DNA of 64,000 nt from Sphingomonas sp. Ant H11. GTDB taxonomy: Bacteria > Pseudomonadota > Alphaproteobacteria > Sphingomonadales > Sphingomonadaceae. Of the stretch, positions 1 through 9,409 are shown one piece after another. Where the stretch lies: NCBI RefSeq assembly GCF_000797515.1, contig NZ_JSBN01000040.1, forward strand, positions 1 to 64,000, given 5' to 3'. The first letter of the stretch is position 1, and each line of letters starts with the position of its first letter. Made by a program: the position numbers and the translations under genes. Below the pieces are notes generated by a model. The model did not search any database, had not been told where the DNA came from, and saw only the letters and a program-made list of their open reading frames with translations.

Positions 1-779
1 CGATCGTCGTGGTGGGGATGGGCGTGATCGGCGCGGAGGTCGCGGCGAGTGCCGTCCAGGCCGGATGTCGGGTCACCGCCGTGGAACCGGGCGGCGCGGC
101 CATGCTGCGCACGCTGGGTGGCCGTTTCGGAGGGTGGTTATCGGAACTCCACAGGGCGCGGGGCGTGACCGCGCATTACGGAGTGGGCGTCTCTGCGCTG
201 GAGCGGGAAGGCGGTACGGTACGCACCGTGATCCTGACCAACGGCGTGCGGCTGGAATCGGACGCCGTGGTGGTGGGCATCGGCGTCGATCCCAACGTCG
301 AACTCGCGGCGGCCGCAGGCCTCCGTGTGGCCAACGGGATCGTGGTCGATGCGCAGGGCCGGACGAGCGATCCCCATGTCTGGGCAGCGGGCGACGTGAG
401 CAACCAGCCCGGCTTCTTCGGCACGCGGGTCAGGCTGGAGACCTTTCAGAACGCGGCTGGGCAGGCGGACGTCGCGGCCGCTGCAATATTGGGTGGCGCT
501 GGCGGCTATGTTCAGCCCTGCTGGTTCTGGTCCGACCAGTACGATTTCAACATCCAGGTCGCTGGACGCATCGACGACAGCTTGAGGCTGATATTGCGCG
601 GCGACTTGGAGGGCGACAGCTTTACTGCCCTCTTTCTCTCGGATAAAATTGTAGAAGGTGTTCTTACCGTCAACCGGGGCGCGGACATGGCGGTTGGCCG
701 ACGGCTAGTTGGCAGGCGCGCGGTCGTCAACCTTGCCGCCGCGGGTGACGTGCAGGTTCCGCTCCGGAGCCTGATTTAA
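1..779 (+). CDS. FAD-dependent ferredoxin reductase, C-terminal part (cut by window start)
   Basis: The frame is open from base 3, so the gene begins outside the window. The visible part opens with the second dinucleotide-binding motif (GMGVIGAEVAAS, the NADH GxGxxG fold). It continues with the FAD-contacting segment WAAGDVSNQP and the WFWSDQYDFNIQ segment typical of ring-hydroxylating dioxygenase and P450 reductases (putidaredoxin-reductase or BphA4 type). The family passes electrons from NADH to a 2Fe-2S ferredoxin. Its partner is not in view. The nearest downstream gene is an IS5 fragment, so the operon is probably broken here. Family is secure; specific partner unknown. Confidence 0.85.
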   Translation, partial: IVVVGMGVIGAEVAASAVQAGCRVTAVEPGGAAMLRTLGGRFGGWLSELHRARGVTAHYGVGVSALEREGGTVRTVILTNGVRLESDAVVVGIGVDPNVELAAAAGLRVANGIVVDAQGRTSDPHVWAAGDVSNQPGFFGTRVRLETFQNAAGQADVAAAAILGGAGGYVQPCWFWSDQYDFNIQVAGRIDDSLRLILRGDLEGDSFTALFLSDKIVEGVLTVNRGADMAVGRRLVGRRAVVNLAAAGDVQVPLRSLI

Positions 780-902
780 CAGGTCGCTATTTAGCCCCTG
801 TGGAGGTGCCTTCCGCCCAAGTGCGAAGTCGACATAAGCTAAGAAGTCAGCAACCTGGGCACCTCCATTTACTTCTCGCCAAACGGCTGCGGGCATGATT
901 CA

Positions 903-1403
903 TTGCTGACGAGGATCGGGAGCATGGCATGCGGCAATCGGGACTTTTTTGGCTTATCGGAGCATTTGAATCGGCTATCAGCGAATGGCGATCCGCTGGA
1001 GGAATTGAACGGGCTCATCGACTTTGAGATATTTCGCCCCGCTTTGGTAACGGCACTGTCCTACGGGGATGGCTCGCGGGGTGGTGGCAGGCCACCGTAT
1101 GACGCGGTCCCGATGTTCAAAGTGTTGATCCTCGCGGCGCAGAACAACGTGAGCGACGCGCGCATGGAATATCTGATCCGCGACCGTTTGAGCTGGCTGC
1201 GTTTTCTTGGTTTCGATCTCGCCGCAGCGACGCCGGATGCCAACACAATCCGCATGTTCCGCGAGCGGCTGACCCATGCCGGGGCCATGGACCCGCTGTT
1301 TGCTGCCTTCGACCTGGAGCTCAAGACTCGCGGCTATCTTGTCGTCCGTGAAGAATGCGGTTTTGTGGAGTTCGCGCTGTCGCTGGAGAAAGTGTGGTTT
1401 TAA
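903..1403 (+). pseudogene. IS5-family transposase, truncated N-terminal fragment
   Basis: The first ~145 residues match the N-terminal half of IS5-type transposases: a DUF772-like segment (FEIFRPAL, GGRPPYDAVPMFKVLIL) and the LSWLRFLGFDLAAATPDANTIRMFRERL block. After about base 1340 the protein departs from the family and stops, so the catalytic DDE part is missing. The fragment abuts a reversed second IS5-type transposase, so this is IS-on-IS debris. Confidence 0.8.
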
Positions 1404-1684
1404 AATTCCCCGGTTTGATAGCGTGGCGCTTCAGGCGACGATTCTTGTTGGCAGGATGGCTGAGAACAGCGCCGTGATCAGCGCATGCCAAAAGGTAGTC
1501 AGCCATGCGATGAGCAGGCGCATGTTATGTCCGGCGGCGACCAGGATAGCGTTGATGGCGTCGCCGGTCGCGCCGGCCAGGTGATTGCGCTCGAGCAGTC
1601 CATCGCTCTTAGTATGGCCAATGATCGGCTCGACGGCATTGCGCCGACGCTGCTCCCGCTTGATTGTCGGTGACGCGATGCCAC

Positions 1685-1705
1685 GTAATTGCTCACGGGG
1701 GTGGC
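1685..1705 (+). repeat. Left terminal inverted repeat of the IS66-type element
   Basis: These 21 bases are the exact reverse complement of 3123-3143; identity stops at the next base. The 8-bp target duplication precedes them at 1677-1684. Confidence 0.92.
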
Positions 1706-1744
1706 AAAAAGGGGGTTGCGGCGAGACTCGGAATATGAGTCAAG

Positions 1745-3111
1745 ATGCTCATGGAGCCGCCCTTTGGTTATCGCCTGACGGAAGCTGAGAAGGATGCGCT
1801 GCTGCTGGAGCAGGCGGCGGTGATCGAGCGCATGGCGGTTCGGATTTCGGAGCTTGAGGCGGCACTCAAAGGCAAGCCGAAGAAGACATCCTCGAACTCG
1901 CACACGCCGCCGTCTCAGGATGGTCCCGAGCGGCCGAACCGGAAGCGCAGCCCGATCCGACCGAAGCGGCCTCGCCCGTCACGGCCCGGTGTGTCCCGCC
2001 CGCTGAGCGAGAAGCCCGACAAGACGGAGCGGCGGATGGTTGGGGCCTGTCCGCATTGCGGGACGGACGTTTCGGGCGCGGTGCAGCGCTGCCGGCACCG
2101 TTATGATCATATCGATTTGCCGGCGATCCGGCCGGTGGTGACGCGGGTCGAACTGCTCGGTGGTCGCTGCAGCGACTGCGGGCGTCGCTACCGGGCCGAG
2201 GCGCCCGAGGGGATGGCGCCGGGCACGCCGTTCGGGCCGGGCATCCGTTCGCTGCTGCTCTATCTTCATCACAGCCATCATGTGAGCTTCGAGCGGCTGT
2301 CGCGGATGATGGCCGAGTTGTTCGGCCTGAGCATTTCCGAGGGCGCCATCGCCAATGGTTTTCGCCGGGCCGGGGCCGCGCTGACGACGGCCCGCGCGGC
2401 GATCAAGGACAAGCTGCTGGCCGCGCGGATGATCGCTTCGGACGAAACCACGACCCGGATCGACGGCGTCACCCACTGGCAATGGGTGTTCCTGTCCGAC
2501 CAGGCGGTGCTCCACGAGATCGCGCCGCGCCGGGCGCGAAGCGTCGCCGAGGAGGTGTTGGGCGACTATCGGCCCGAAGTCTGGGTCTCGGATCGCTATG
2601 CCGGCCAGCAGGAACTCGGGCAGCGACACCAGGTCTGCCTCGCTCATGTGCTGCGCGATGTCCAATATGCCATCGACTGCGGCGATACTGTGATCGCTCC
2701 CAAGATCCGCGACCATCTGCGATGGGCGATCCGCGTCGGCAAGCGACGATCCGAATTGAAGGACAGCACGCTCACCGCCTATGCCGGAAAGGCTGACCGC
2801 AAACTCGACGCGCTCGTCGCTGTGCCCGCCGCACATCCCGCCAGCCGCAAACTGCAACGCCAGATCAAGGCGTGGCGCACCAAGTTCTTCGTCTTCCTCG
2901 CCGACCGCGACGTGCCGCCCACCAACAACATCTCTGAACGGGAGATCAGGCCCTCCGTCGTCTTCCGAAAGGTGACCAACGGCTTCCGATCAGACTGGGG
3001 GCTCAGATCCATGCCGGATACCGCTCCGTCACCGGTACCGCTCGCCTCCACGGACAGCCGCACTGGAACGCCATCCGCGATCTCGTCGATGGAAACTTCG
3101 CCATCGCCTGA
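1745..3111 (+). CDS. IS66-family transposase (TnpC type), frameshifted near its 3' end
   Basis: The N-terminal coiled helix (ERMAVRISELEAAL) and a basic Pro/Arg linker precede a zinc-finger-like CPHCG...CSDCGRRY motif. The catalytic domain follows, with the DETTTRIDG, WVSDRYAGQQ and NNISEREIRP blocks of IS66 DDE transposases. After NGFRSDWG near base 2998 the frame is lost. Adding one base in the G run restores a homologous tail ending GNFAIA with a TGA at 3109-3111, just inside the right inverted repeat. The corrected length is about 455 residues. The shift may be a homopolymer sequencing error. Confidence 0.88.
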
Positions 3112-3122
3112 TAATGCTCATC

Positions 3123-3143
3123 GCCACCCCCGTGAGCAATTAC
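3123..3143 (-). repeat. Right terminal inverted repeat of the IS66-type element
   Basis: Exact reverse complement of 1685-1705. The second copy of the GATGCCAC target duplication follows at 3144-3151. Confidence 0.92.
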
Positions 3144-3899
3144 GATGCCACGGCTGTGGGCGATGTAAACCTGAGCTTTGCCTTAATGTTTGTGGCCCCG
3201 ATAGCCTCGATCGACATAGGCGCGCTCAACAGCCACCCCGGTGAGGCGCTCGATTTGCGTGATCTGGCCGGTGAGCGTGTGACCATCATAGGGGCTGCCG
3301 GGCAGTGCCTGCATGCCGACAATGAACCGGCCGCCGGCGGACCGCGCGTTGGTGACGGCGATCGAGGTCTTCACGCCGAACTCATAGCGTGTCCTGGCTT
3401 TTCCCTTGGCGATGCATTCGACCTCCGGCGCGTGCAGGGCGTAGAGCTTGTCGGTGTCGCCTGCCTTCTGTGTCAGAATCCTGGCGATCCGCTCACGTGG
3501 CACCGCAAAGGCAGCTTCCAGCGTATTATGGCCGGCGATCTTGCGGCCGATGTCGCGATCGAGGCGACCCACCCAGCCAGGTCCGCATCTTGCGCACCCA
3601 GCGCATCGCTTGTTTGTGGCCGCGACCATGGATGAGCCGGGATACGTCACGCTTGGCGCGGCGTCCCACCCGAAGGAATGACTGGCGCAGTGGGATGCCG
3701 TGCTTCTTGGCGAGCCGATTGAGCAGTTCGATGCCGCGCATCAGCAGGTGGCTGTCGGTCGGATAGGCAACAGCCTTGGTCTGTACCGTCGTATCGAGCG
3801 TCACGCATTCAAAAGCCTGCGGTGTCACCGCGTTCGTGCGTATCGCAACGTCCAGCGTCTGCGCCAACAGCAACTCCAGCTTCTCCGGCCCGATCCTTC

Positions 3900-4021
3900 T
3901 CGATCCGACGCGCGCTGCGCTCGCTGATACCGGCCTTGGCGGCCGCGACGGCCTGGGTGTGATGACGACGCTGAACCATAAAGAGATGTGCCTGCTGATC
4001 GAGAATGTGGAGGCCAGGCAT
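3900..4021 (-). pseudogene. IS21-family IstA N-terminal fragment
   Basis: About 40 codons match the start of IstA. The DQQAHLFMVQRRHHTQ segment leads into the helix-turn-helix AAAKAGISERSARRIEKD, which helps recognise the IS21 ends. Homology ends near base 3900, where the sequence runs into the reversed IS5-type transposase. No IstB is present. This is a relic. Confidence 0.7.
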
Positions 4022-4122
4022 CGGAACCTATCGTTGCTGTGTTCGATAAGCGTTCCAATACCACCACCCGGCGTCGCCCGATCAGAGCCCCGACAAGGGG
4101 CTTTGAAGATCGCCTTCGCCCG

Positions 4123-4386
4123 TCAGGCCCGCTCTCCGGTCGGGGCTTCGCCCCTCCCTGCGATCAGGCCTGACGGGCGAGCATACCGGCCATCATAGTT
4201 GTCGCTAAACCGGCCACCGTAGTTGTCGCCGCGCAGATGGCGCCATTGATAGATCTGGCTTCGCGACACATCGTAGCGCCGCGCGACGCGCGCCAACGTC
4301 TCTCCGTTCACTCCCACAGCGGCGACGATATCGAGCTTCTCCGCGTTGCTCCACCGACGACGCCGTTCCCGGCCCAATATCTCCAC
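4123..4386 (-). pseudogene. Transposase OrfA (IS3/IS66 TnpA-like HTH) fragment
   Basis: Residues 8-50 (RRRRWSNAEKLDIV...VARRYDVSRSQIYQWR) form the helix-turn-helix of OrfA/TnpA proteins of IS3 and IS66 elements. Downstream of ~residue 55 the sequence is low-complexity and unlike the family, so the gene appears truncated. No OrfB partner is adjacent. Confidence 0.65.
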
Positions 4387-4683
4387 CGCCGTCCCTCGCT
4401 TTGGCTCAGGACGTCCATAACGACGTCCTTATGGACGTCCCTTACGCGCTCACATCACCGCAAGGCAGGCGGCCTCAACCGGTCGGTTACGTTGTTAGAG
4501 GTGGTTCGCCCTACACTGGTGATCCGAGGGTTGCTCGGGTGGGCCGAGCCGATCCTCACACGAGGAGGACGAACCTCATCGCAATTCACGATGCAACATG
4601 TTCGCAGGTCGTTGAGCGCATCATGGGGATCGGCTCTGAATTTCGGGTCGAGAGGAGTCAGGGCGAAGACGTTCGGTAAGGCT
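4387..4683. other. Gap without a recognisable gene
   Basis: Between the OrfA relic and the hydrolase there are about 300 bases with short open frames on both strands, none with family-like features. A small dyad (GGACGTCC-centred repeats at about 4408-4442) is visible. Probably residual IS or intergenic DNA. Confidence 0.4.
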
Positions 4684-5558
4684 TCAGCCGTCATAGGCTC
4701 GCGTCTGCCGGTCCAGCCGCTCAAGAAATCCGACCGCGGCGCTGAGAAAGGCGTCGTTGCGATCACCAGCCACCATGTGCGACGCGCCGGCGACATCGGT
4801 GAACTTTCCGTTCGGAAGCTGCGCGACGAAGGTTTCCGCCGCCTCCCGAGAAACCAACTCGCTCAGCCGACCCCTGATGAGATGCACCGGAAGCGTCAAG
4901 CCGGTCAATCGGGCTTGGAACGCGTCGGCATCCCGCAAGGATCGACAGCTTTGCATGCCAGAGACAACGCCGGGATCCCAATGCCAGCGGAACCGCCCGT
5001 CATCGCCCTGCTGCAGGTTCTTGGCCAGTCCAGAATGATCCGCTGGCCGCGGTCGGTGAGGTAGATAGGCCGCAATGACGTCTGCAGCCTCTTCAAGGTT
5101 GCCGAATCCCTGGGCGACATGGGCGTTCATGAACTCCATGACCTTGGCGGCGCCGTCTGGGTCCATGTTCGGAACGATGTCGACCAGGGTGATCGAGCTG
5201 AAACCCCCGGGCGCGATCTCGGCCTCCGCGTACAGTCCGGCGAGACCGCCGAGCGACGCGCCGATCAACGCCGGACGGCCACCCATCGCGCGCGCGACCT
5301 CCGCGAGATCTTCCGAGAACCGCCGAATCCCGTATCGCCCGTCGGTGACCAGCCACTCTCGCCATGGCCGCGAAGATCGAGCGTGACCACTTCCCAGCCC
5401 CGATCCGCAAGCGCCGCCGCCGTCTTGGCCCAGGCATGCCGTGTCTGGCCGCCGCCGTGCGCCACGAGTACTGAGCCGCGCGTTGGCCGACCATGCATAT
5501 CTGCGGCGAGGTCGAGGCCATCGGTTGTTCTGAAGATCGCTCGGCTTGGTTCATTCAT
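4684..5558 (-). CDS. Alpha/beta-fold hydrolase (frameshifted)
   Basis: The N-terminal part (from the ATG at 5558) carries HGGGQTRHAW (oxyanion region) and LDLRGHGESGW. The C-terminal part carries the nucleophile elbow GASLGG, a HLIRGRLSE strand that may hold the acid, and GASHMVAGD with the catalytic His. The two parts lie in different frames that meet near 5320. Adding one T gives SPTGDYGIRRFSEDLAEVAR and a continuous 291-residue protein of normal family length. It lies downstream of the alkS-like gene on the same strand. Substrate cannot be deduced; ester or epoxide hydrolase activity is possible. Confidence 0.8.
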
Positions 5559-5752
5559 AGGTGATCTCATTTCTGCGCCCGACCCGACAGCCCGCATTTT
5601 GATCGCCTCCACCGGGCGGTCCCGCTTAAGTGTTAGCGCATCGTTGTCTCCCTCGCCAGTGTTGGCTGCAGGTGGAGCGAAGCGGAACCGGAGGGTGATT
5701 TGGCGAAGGAACGACCTCTGAAATCGTGTAGCGCTCATGGTCGCGGGTAGTT

Positions 5753-8540
5753 TTACTGTAGAATTCCGAGCCTCTCCGATTCCAGCAGCGCTTGGACTCT
5801 GTTCTTGACTGCCAGTTTGGCAAATAGATTGCGAATGTGCCATTTGACGGTGTCTTCACTTATGCGATGCTTGGACGCGATATCACGATTAGAGAGGCCT
5901 TCTCTTATCCTTTGAAGCATCGCCAGTTCCTTTCTCGTGAGCACAACCGAAGTTGTGCTTCTCGGCGAGCGGACGCGATAGTCGCCGGGCGCGGGTTCTC
6001 GACGCCCCAATTCCTCCTCGCTCGGAATGAGATTCAACAGTGGCGTCGAGATGGGTCCAAGCGCTTCCAGATGCCACCGTTCATCGAGGAATGTGCGATA
6101 ACATCCAAGTCGCGAAGCAATGGCGATCGCGTCGGCTACGCGCTGTTCAGACACGGCCGATCTTCCTGTCCCGGCACAAGCAACGGCGGTGCAAAGTAAC
6201 GCCGCAACCTCCAGCCGGCCAAGTTCAAATCGGCGTGCATGGTCTAGAGCGACGTTTGCAAAGCGGTTGGAAAGGTGAAACTTCCCCTGTCGCGCCGCAA
6301 TGCGCGCTTCGGTAAGCGATTGCCGTGCGCGGAGATACGGTCCATGTGTCGAGAGAAAAATTGGGTGATTGTGGTTCGGCAAGGTGGAGAGCGCCTGCTC
6401 CGCGCTCTCTGCAACGAACATATCCGCGAGCGTCAGTCGCGCCAGGACCTCAAGCCGGACGAAACCAGATTCTCCCGCTATCACGCGCATCTCGTTAAGA
6501 AGCTCGGCAGCACGTTTTTGGATTGCCCTTGCAGCGGGCAATTGCTGCAGCGGTGCGATAGGCCGAGAATGTAAAATCGACAATGCCATGCCGCCGTACA
6601 AAATCAAGAATCTCGTCGACGTGTGCTTCTATGCCGTCAAGTTGGTTCGCCTCGTACTGAATTTCTAGTTCCAGCGTGTTCAGAAGGTTTACTGAGAAAG
6701 GGGTCGTGTTGATTTGAGCATTTTCGTCACCGCGCGCTTTTTTTGAGTAAGGCAGCACCTGCGCGCATATCTCCTCTTGAAAGCTCGGCGAGAATCATGG
6801 CGCCGTAAAGCCATCCCAGTGCGTAGTGGTGATCCGCGATGTTGTTTACCGATGACGTCTCCAAGGACAGTGTCCTTAAATCACCAAACCGGTGCTCGCT
6901 GGCCGCAAGGAAGCAAAGACAGGTGAGCACAGCACCTTTGCTGACGAGGTCCGCCTCGTTATAGACTTTCATCCAGGCTTCGCACTGCCGCCGACTTTCC
7001 GACAGATTGTCGCCGGTTGCTTCTCCGATGGCTTCGATGAGGTCGCACCAGCACTCTATTTGTCGGCGTACTTGTTGATCAAGACCGCTAAGTTCCGTGG
7101 CCCGCAAATCGGCCAACAGCCCACTCGCCCGCCGGTGGTCGTGACTAAAAATCTGGGCCCAGGCCAGGCCAAGGGCGATTGTTGGAGAACCCGAAATGAC
7201 AGCAGCGGAAAAACTGCCTTGCCAAAACTGGATTTGATCTATCTCGCCTTCCCGCAGAGCAATATCCATCATATTTTCAGACGCAACATCAGCGGCCGAT
7301 TCGTTCTCACCCGCGCGTAAGGAGAGATTGATGCTGTCGCGAATGTTGTTGTTTTGTCTTTGCCATTGGGCGGCGCGGGCGAGCAGGTTCGGCTTCAAGC
7401 GGGGTTCTCCACCGAGAATCTGTGCTCTAGAAATTCACGAAGCAAAGGGTGGAACTCATAAGCTGTCTGCGATCGGTCCAGAGGCTGGAGAAGCATCTGC
7501 TCGGTGGAAAGTTTGTCTATAAAATAAGCCGCATCGTTTCGTTGGAACGCATGGTTGAAATATTCTGCTGATACCGATCCAAGAATGGAGGCGCAGAGAC
7601 AAAATTCTCGAATATCATTCGGAAGTGAGTGTAGTATTGTGCTCCGGAAATATTTATCCAAGTCAATATCTACGCCTGTGATGCTGTTGACTATAAGGCG
7701 ATTGGTTGAGTGGTTCTCCGATGCTGCTTGCATCAAAAGGCAGAATATCTCTGGCCAGCCTTGGGTGCGCTTCCAAAGCGAATAAGTTTCAACTTCTGAG
7801 GCTGCTCGCCTTTCCTCGGTGAGCCCGACTGCTTTTGCTTCGTCGAAATTGAAGGCAAGCGCGTCATGTCTTAGCTCGTGGGTTTCTCGCCGCGCTTTCA
7901 TGCGCGCAAAGCCGATGTCTGCCGAGCTTGCCGCGATGAATTCCACTTCGGCTGGCGTCGCCAGCATGAAGGCCTCGATCTCGTCTATCGAATGCAGATC
8001 AAATTCGAGATCATCGAAACAGATGAGAACCTTCGATCCTAGTCGATCCTTGGTCTCCCATAGCCAAGTGGCGAGGTCATAGAGGCTGCGAGGACATTCT
8101 CTCGGCCGCGGCGGGGGCGGCGTGTCGTGGCCGCCGGCCTCTTGGGTAGCGGCGAGCTGCGCGCAGATACGGTCCGCGAGGAGTTGCAGATCGCCCCGGC
8201 ATTCTTTGATGGAAACCCATGCCGCCGCAGCACAGGCTTGCCGACGATCGGCCCAATGCTGTGCCATCGCGACAGTCTTTCCGTAACCTTGAGGCGCGCG
8301 AAGGAGATAGCAGCGCGTCGGCTTTTCGGCAGCGAAGAGGCGAGGGCGCGAAAGGCATCCGGAGGCCAACGACGCCACTCGCTCATTGATAGAGCCTGTG
8401 GGAGGCTGTGCCCTTTGTCGCGGGCTAGAGTCGGTCTCCCGAGGCCGCATCTCAAATCCGAGCGGATGAGTCGACGCAGGCTCATCCGCTCGAATGCCTC
8501 TCACTTTCGCAGATGCTGTGTCTGTTTTTACATGCGTCAT
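5753..8540 (-). CDS. alkS: AlkS-like MalT-family LuxR transcriptional activator (three frameshifts)
   Basis: The start is the ATG at 8540 (MTHVKTDT). The N-terminal NTPase has a P-loop (APQGYGKT) and a Walker-B-like LICFDDLEF. The middle is a helical-repeat region, and the C-terminus is a LuxR-type HTH (LTRKELAMLQRIREGLSNRD, then EDTVKWHIRNLFAKL). This is the layout of MalT/AlkS ATP-dependent activators. Frames change near 7395 (a C run one base short), 6735 (A7 where A6 fits) and about 6550 (CCC where CC fits). Those three edits give one 928-residue protein, close to AlkS/MalT size. It is divergent from the alkane genes, and a dyad shared with their promoters lies about 45 bp upstream of its start. 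It likely activates them in response to alkanes, by analogy with Pseudomonas AlkS. Confidence 0.85.
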
Positions 8541-8584
8541 CGGGGCGGAACTATAGCAGCAGGCCGCCCGTGTGCAATCCAGAA

Positions 8585-8600
8585 CCACTCTTTAGTGTGG
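8585..8600. promoter_or_regulatory. Putative AlkS operator (alkS promoter copy)
   Basis: The 16-mer CCACTCTTTAGTGTGG is an imperfect dyad. Close relatives occur at 9168-9183 and 14060-14075, upstream of the two alkane-hydroxylase units. It lies about 45 bp upstream of the alkS start, a position suited to autoregulation. That AlkS is the binding protein is inference. Confidence 0.55.
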
Positions 8601-8743
8601 GCTTTGGGCCGATTGGGTTGGCCGACCGCAGGCCCTCACTCGCCGTTCGTATGCGTTCAAGGCAGTGTCCGTGTCATCAACTTTCAATCTCCGGCTGTTA
8701 GTTAGGCTGCGATCTCCGCGATCTCCTTCAGGGCGAAGGCGGG

Positions 8744-9059
8744 TTGCCCAGCTCGGGACTTCGCCCGTCGAGAGATGAACTGCCTTGGTTTGACGCGTCA
8801 GCTTTTCCGCGCGAACACCAGGTCGGAGGCCAATGCCGTGTCCGGCGCAGAATTCCACCGGCTTCAAGGGGAGCGATGCGGCGCCGGGACGTTCCGGAGC
8901 CACGCTTTGGACAGCGGCGGGCGATGATAAGGCGCGATGAGTTCCTCGCCGACCAGCGTTACGGCTCCCTCAAACCAATATTGACGAAGCAGGGCGGTGA
9001 CCGTTTCCCCCGGCGTGGCCCGCGCCAAAGATCACCACATGCGCGTCCGATCGGCTCAC
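8744..9059 (-). pseudogene. Ferredoxin reductase remnant, N-terminal third
   Basis: Reading the minus strand from a GTG at 9059 gives SRSDAHVVIFGAGHAGG, the FAD-binding GxGxxG motif. After a one-base shift it continues TVTALLRQYWFEGAVTLVGE and then the family signature YHRPPLSKAWL. Homology fades near 8744. There is no NADH domain or C-terminus. It is a relic of a third putidaredoxin-reductase-type gene, pointing away from the CYP153 unit. Confidence 0.7.
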
Positions 9060-9163
9060 AGAAGCCCTCTCGCCCAAACCGAGCGCCTCGCGCGCGATGT
9101 CAAAGCACCCGCCGCGCCTGCGAGCCTGCTCCAAGCATAAGGGGGCCTGAAGGGGAGGGGTTG

Positions 9164-9300
9164 AAAACCACACTTTAGTGGGGTTGTTCCGTGCCTTGCC
9201 GAACCCCATTCGCTGAGGACTGTCAATTAGAACTGATTTTAGAACACAGTGAATGTGTCTTCCAATGGGATGAGGAGAACGCCGGATGAGCACCATCGCA
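9164..9300 (+). repeat. Duplicated alk promoter/leader, copy 1 (upstream of CYP153)
   Basis: The first 30 bases (9164-9193) are identical to 14056-14085. The rest stays clearly alignable through the Shine-Dalgarno (GATGAGGAGA) and the first codons of alkB (ATGAGCACCATCGCA). Homology to the alkB copy ends near 9300. In this copy the sixth codon is TGA, so it encodes only MSTIA. Confidence 0.85.
9168..9183. promoter_or_regulatory. Putative AlkS operator (CYP153 promoter copy)
   Basis: CCACACTTTAGTGGGG matches its own reverse complement at 12 of 16 positions (half-site CCNCACT around a TT spacer). It is identical to the copy at 14060-14075 and close to 8585-8600. Confidence 0.6.
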
Positions 9301-9302
9301 TG
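9285..9302 (+). pseudogene. alkB leader minicistron (five codons)
   Basis: Bases 9285-9299 are identical to the first 15 bases of the real alkB at 14180, but the next codon is TGA instead of CGA. Sequence downstream is unrelated to alkB. This is a recombination scar that attaches the CYP153 genes to an alkB promoter. A good ribosome site remains, so a short leader peptide could still be translated. Confidence 0.7.
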
Positions 9303-9409
9303 AAATCCGTCCACCGAACCGGCGCCAGCACCTTGCTGGTATCGAAGCCCGCCGCTGCGCCCAAAAAGAAGACTAGGAGACTAGAGATGACTCAGAAGGA
9401 GACCAGGAG

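Larger units (their letters stand above)
1685..3143 (+). mobile_element. IS66-type insertion sequence (1,459 bp) with 8-bp target duplication
   Basis: The ends are 21-bp perfect inverted repeats (1685-1705 beginning GTAATTGCTCAC, and 3123-3143 ending GTGAGCAATTAC). The 8-mer GATGCCAC flanks the element directly at 1677-1684 and 3144-3151. An 8-bp duplication is characteristic of IS66-family insertion. The element carries a single transposase gene and no accessory tnpA/tnpB, as in the short IS66 subgroup. It sits inside an IS5-type transposase gene, so it arrived after that element. Confidence 0.92.
1431..3873 (-). pseudogene. IS5-family transposase interrupted by an IS66-type element
   Basis: Read on the minus strand, two blocks belong to one transposase. 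Bases 3873-3152 encode the N-terminal and central part (ending AYVDRGYRGHKH). Bases 1676-1431 encode the C-terminal part (IKREQRRRNAVEPIIGHTK, then LLIAWLTTFWHALI and a TGA at 1433-1431). The IS66-type element at 1685-3143 separates them. A further frameshift lies near 3580. The N-terminus is also missing: upstream of ~3880 the sequence becomes an IstA fragment. The gene is doubly broken and cannot encode an active enzyme. Confidence 0.8.
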
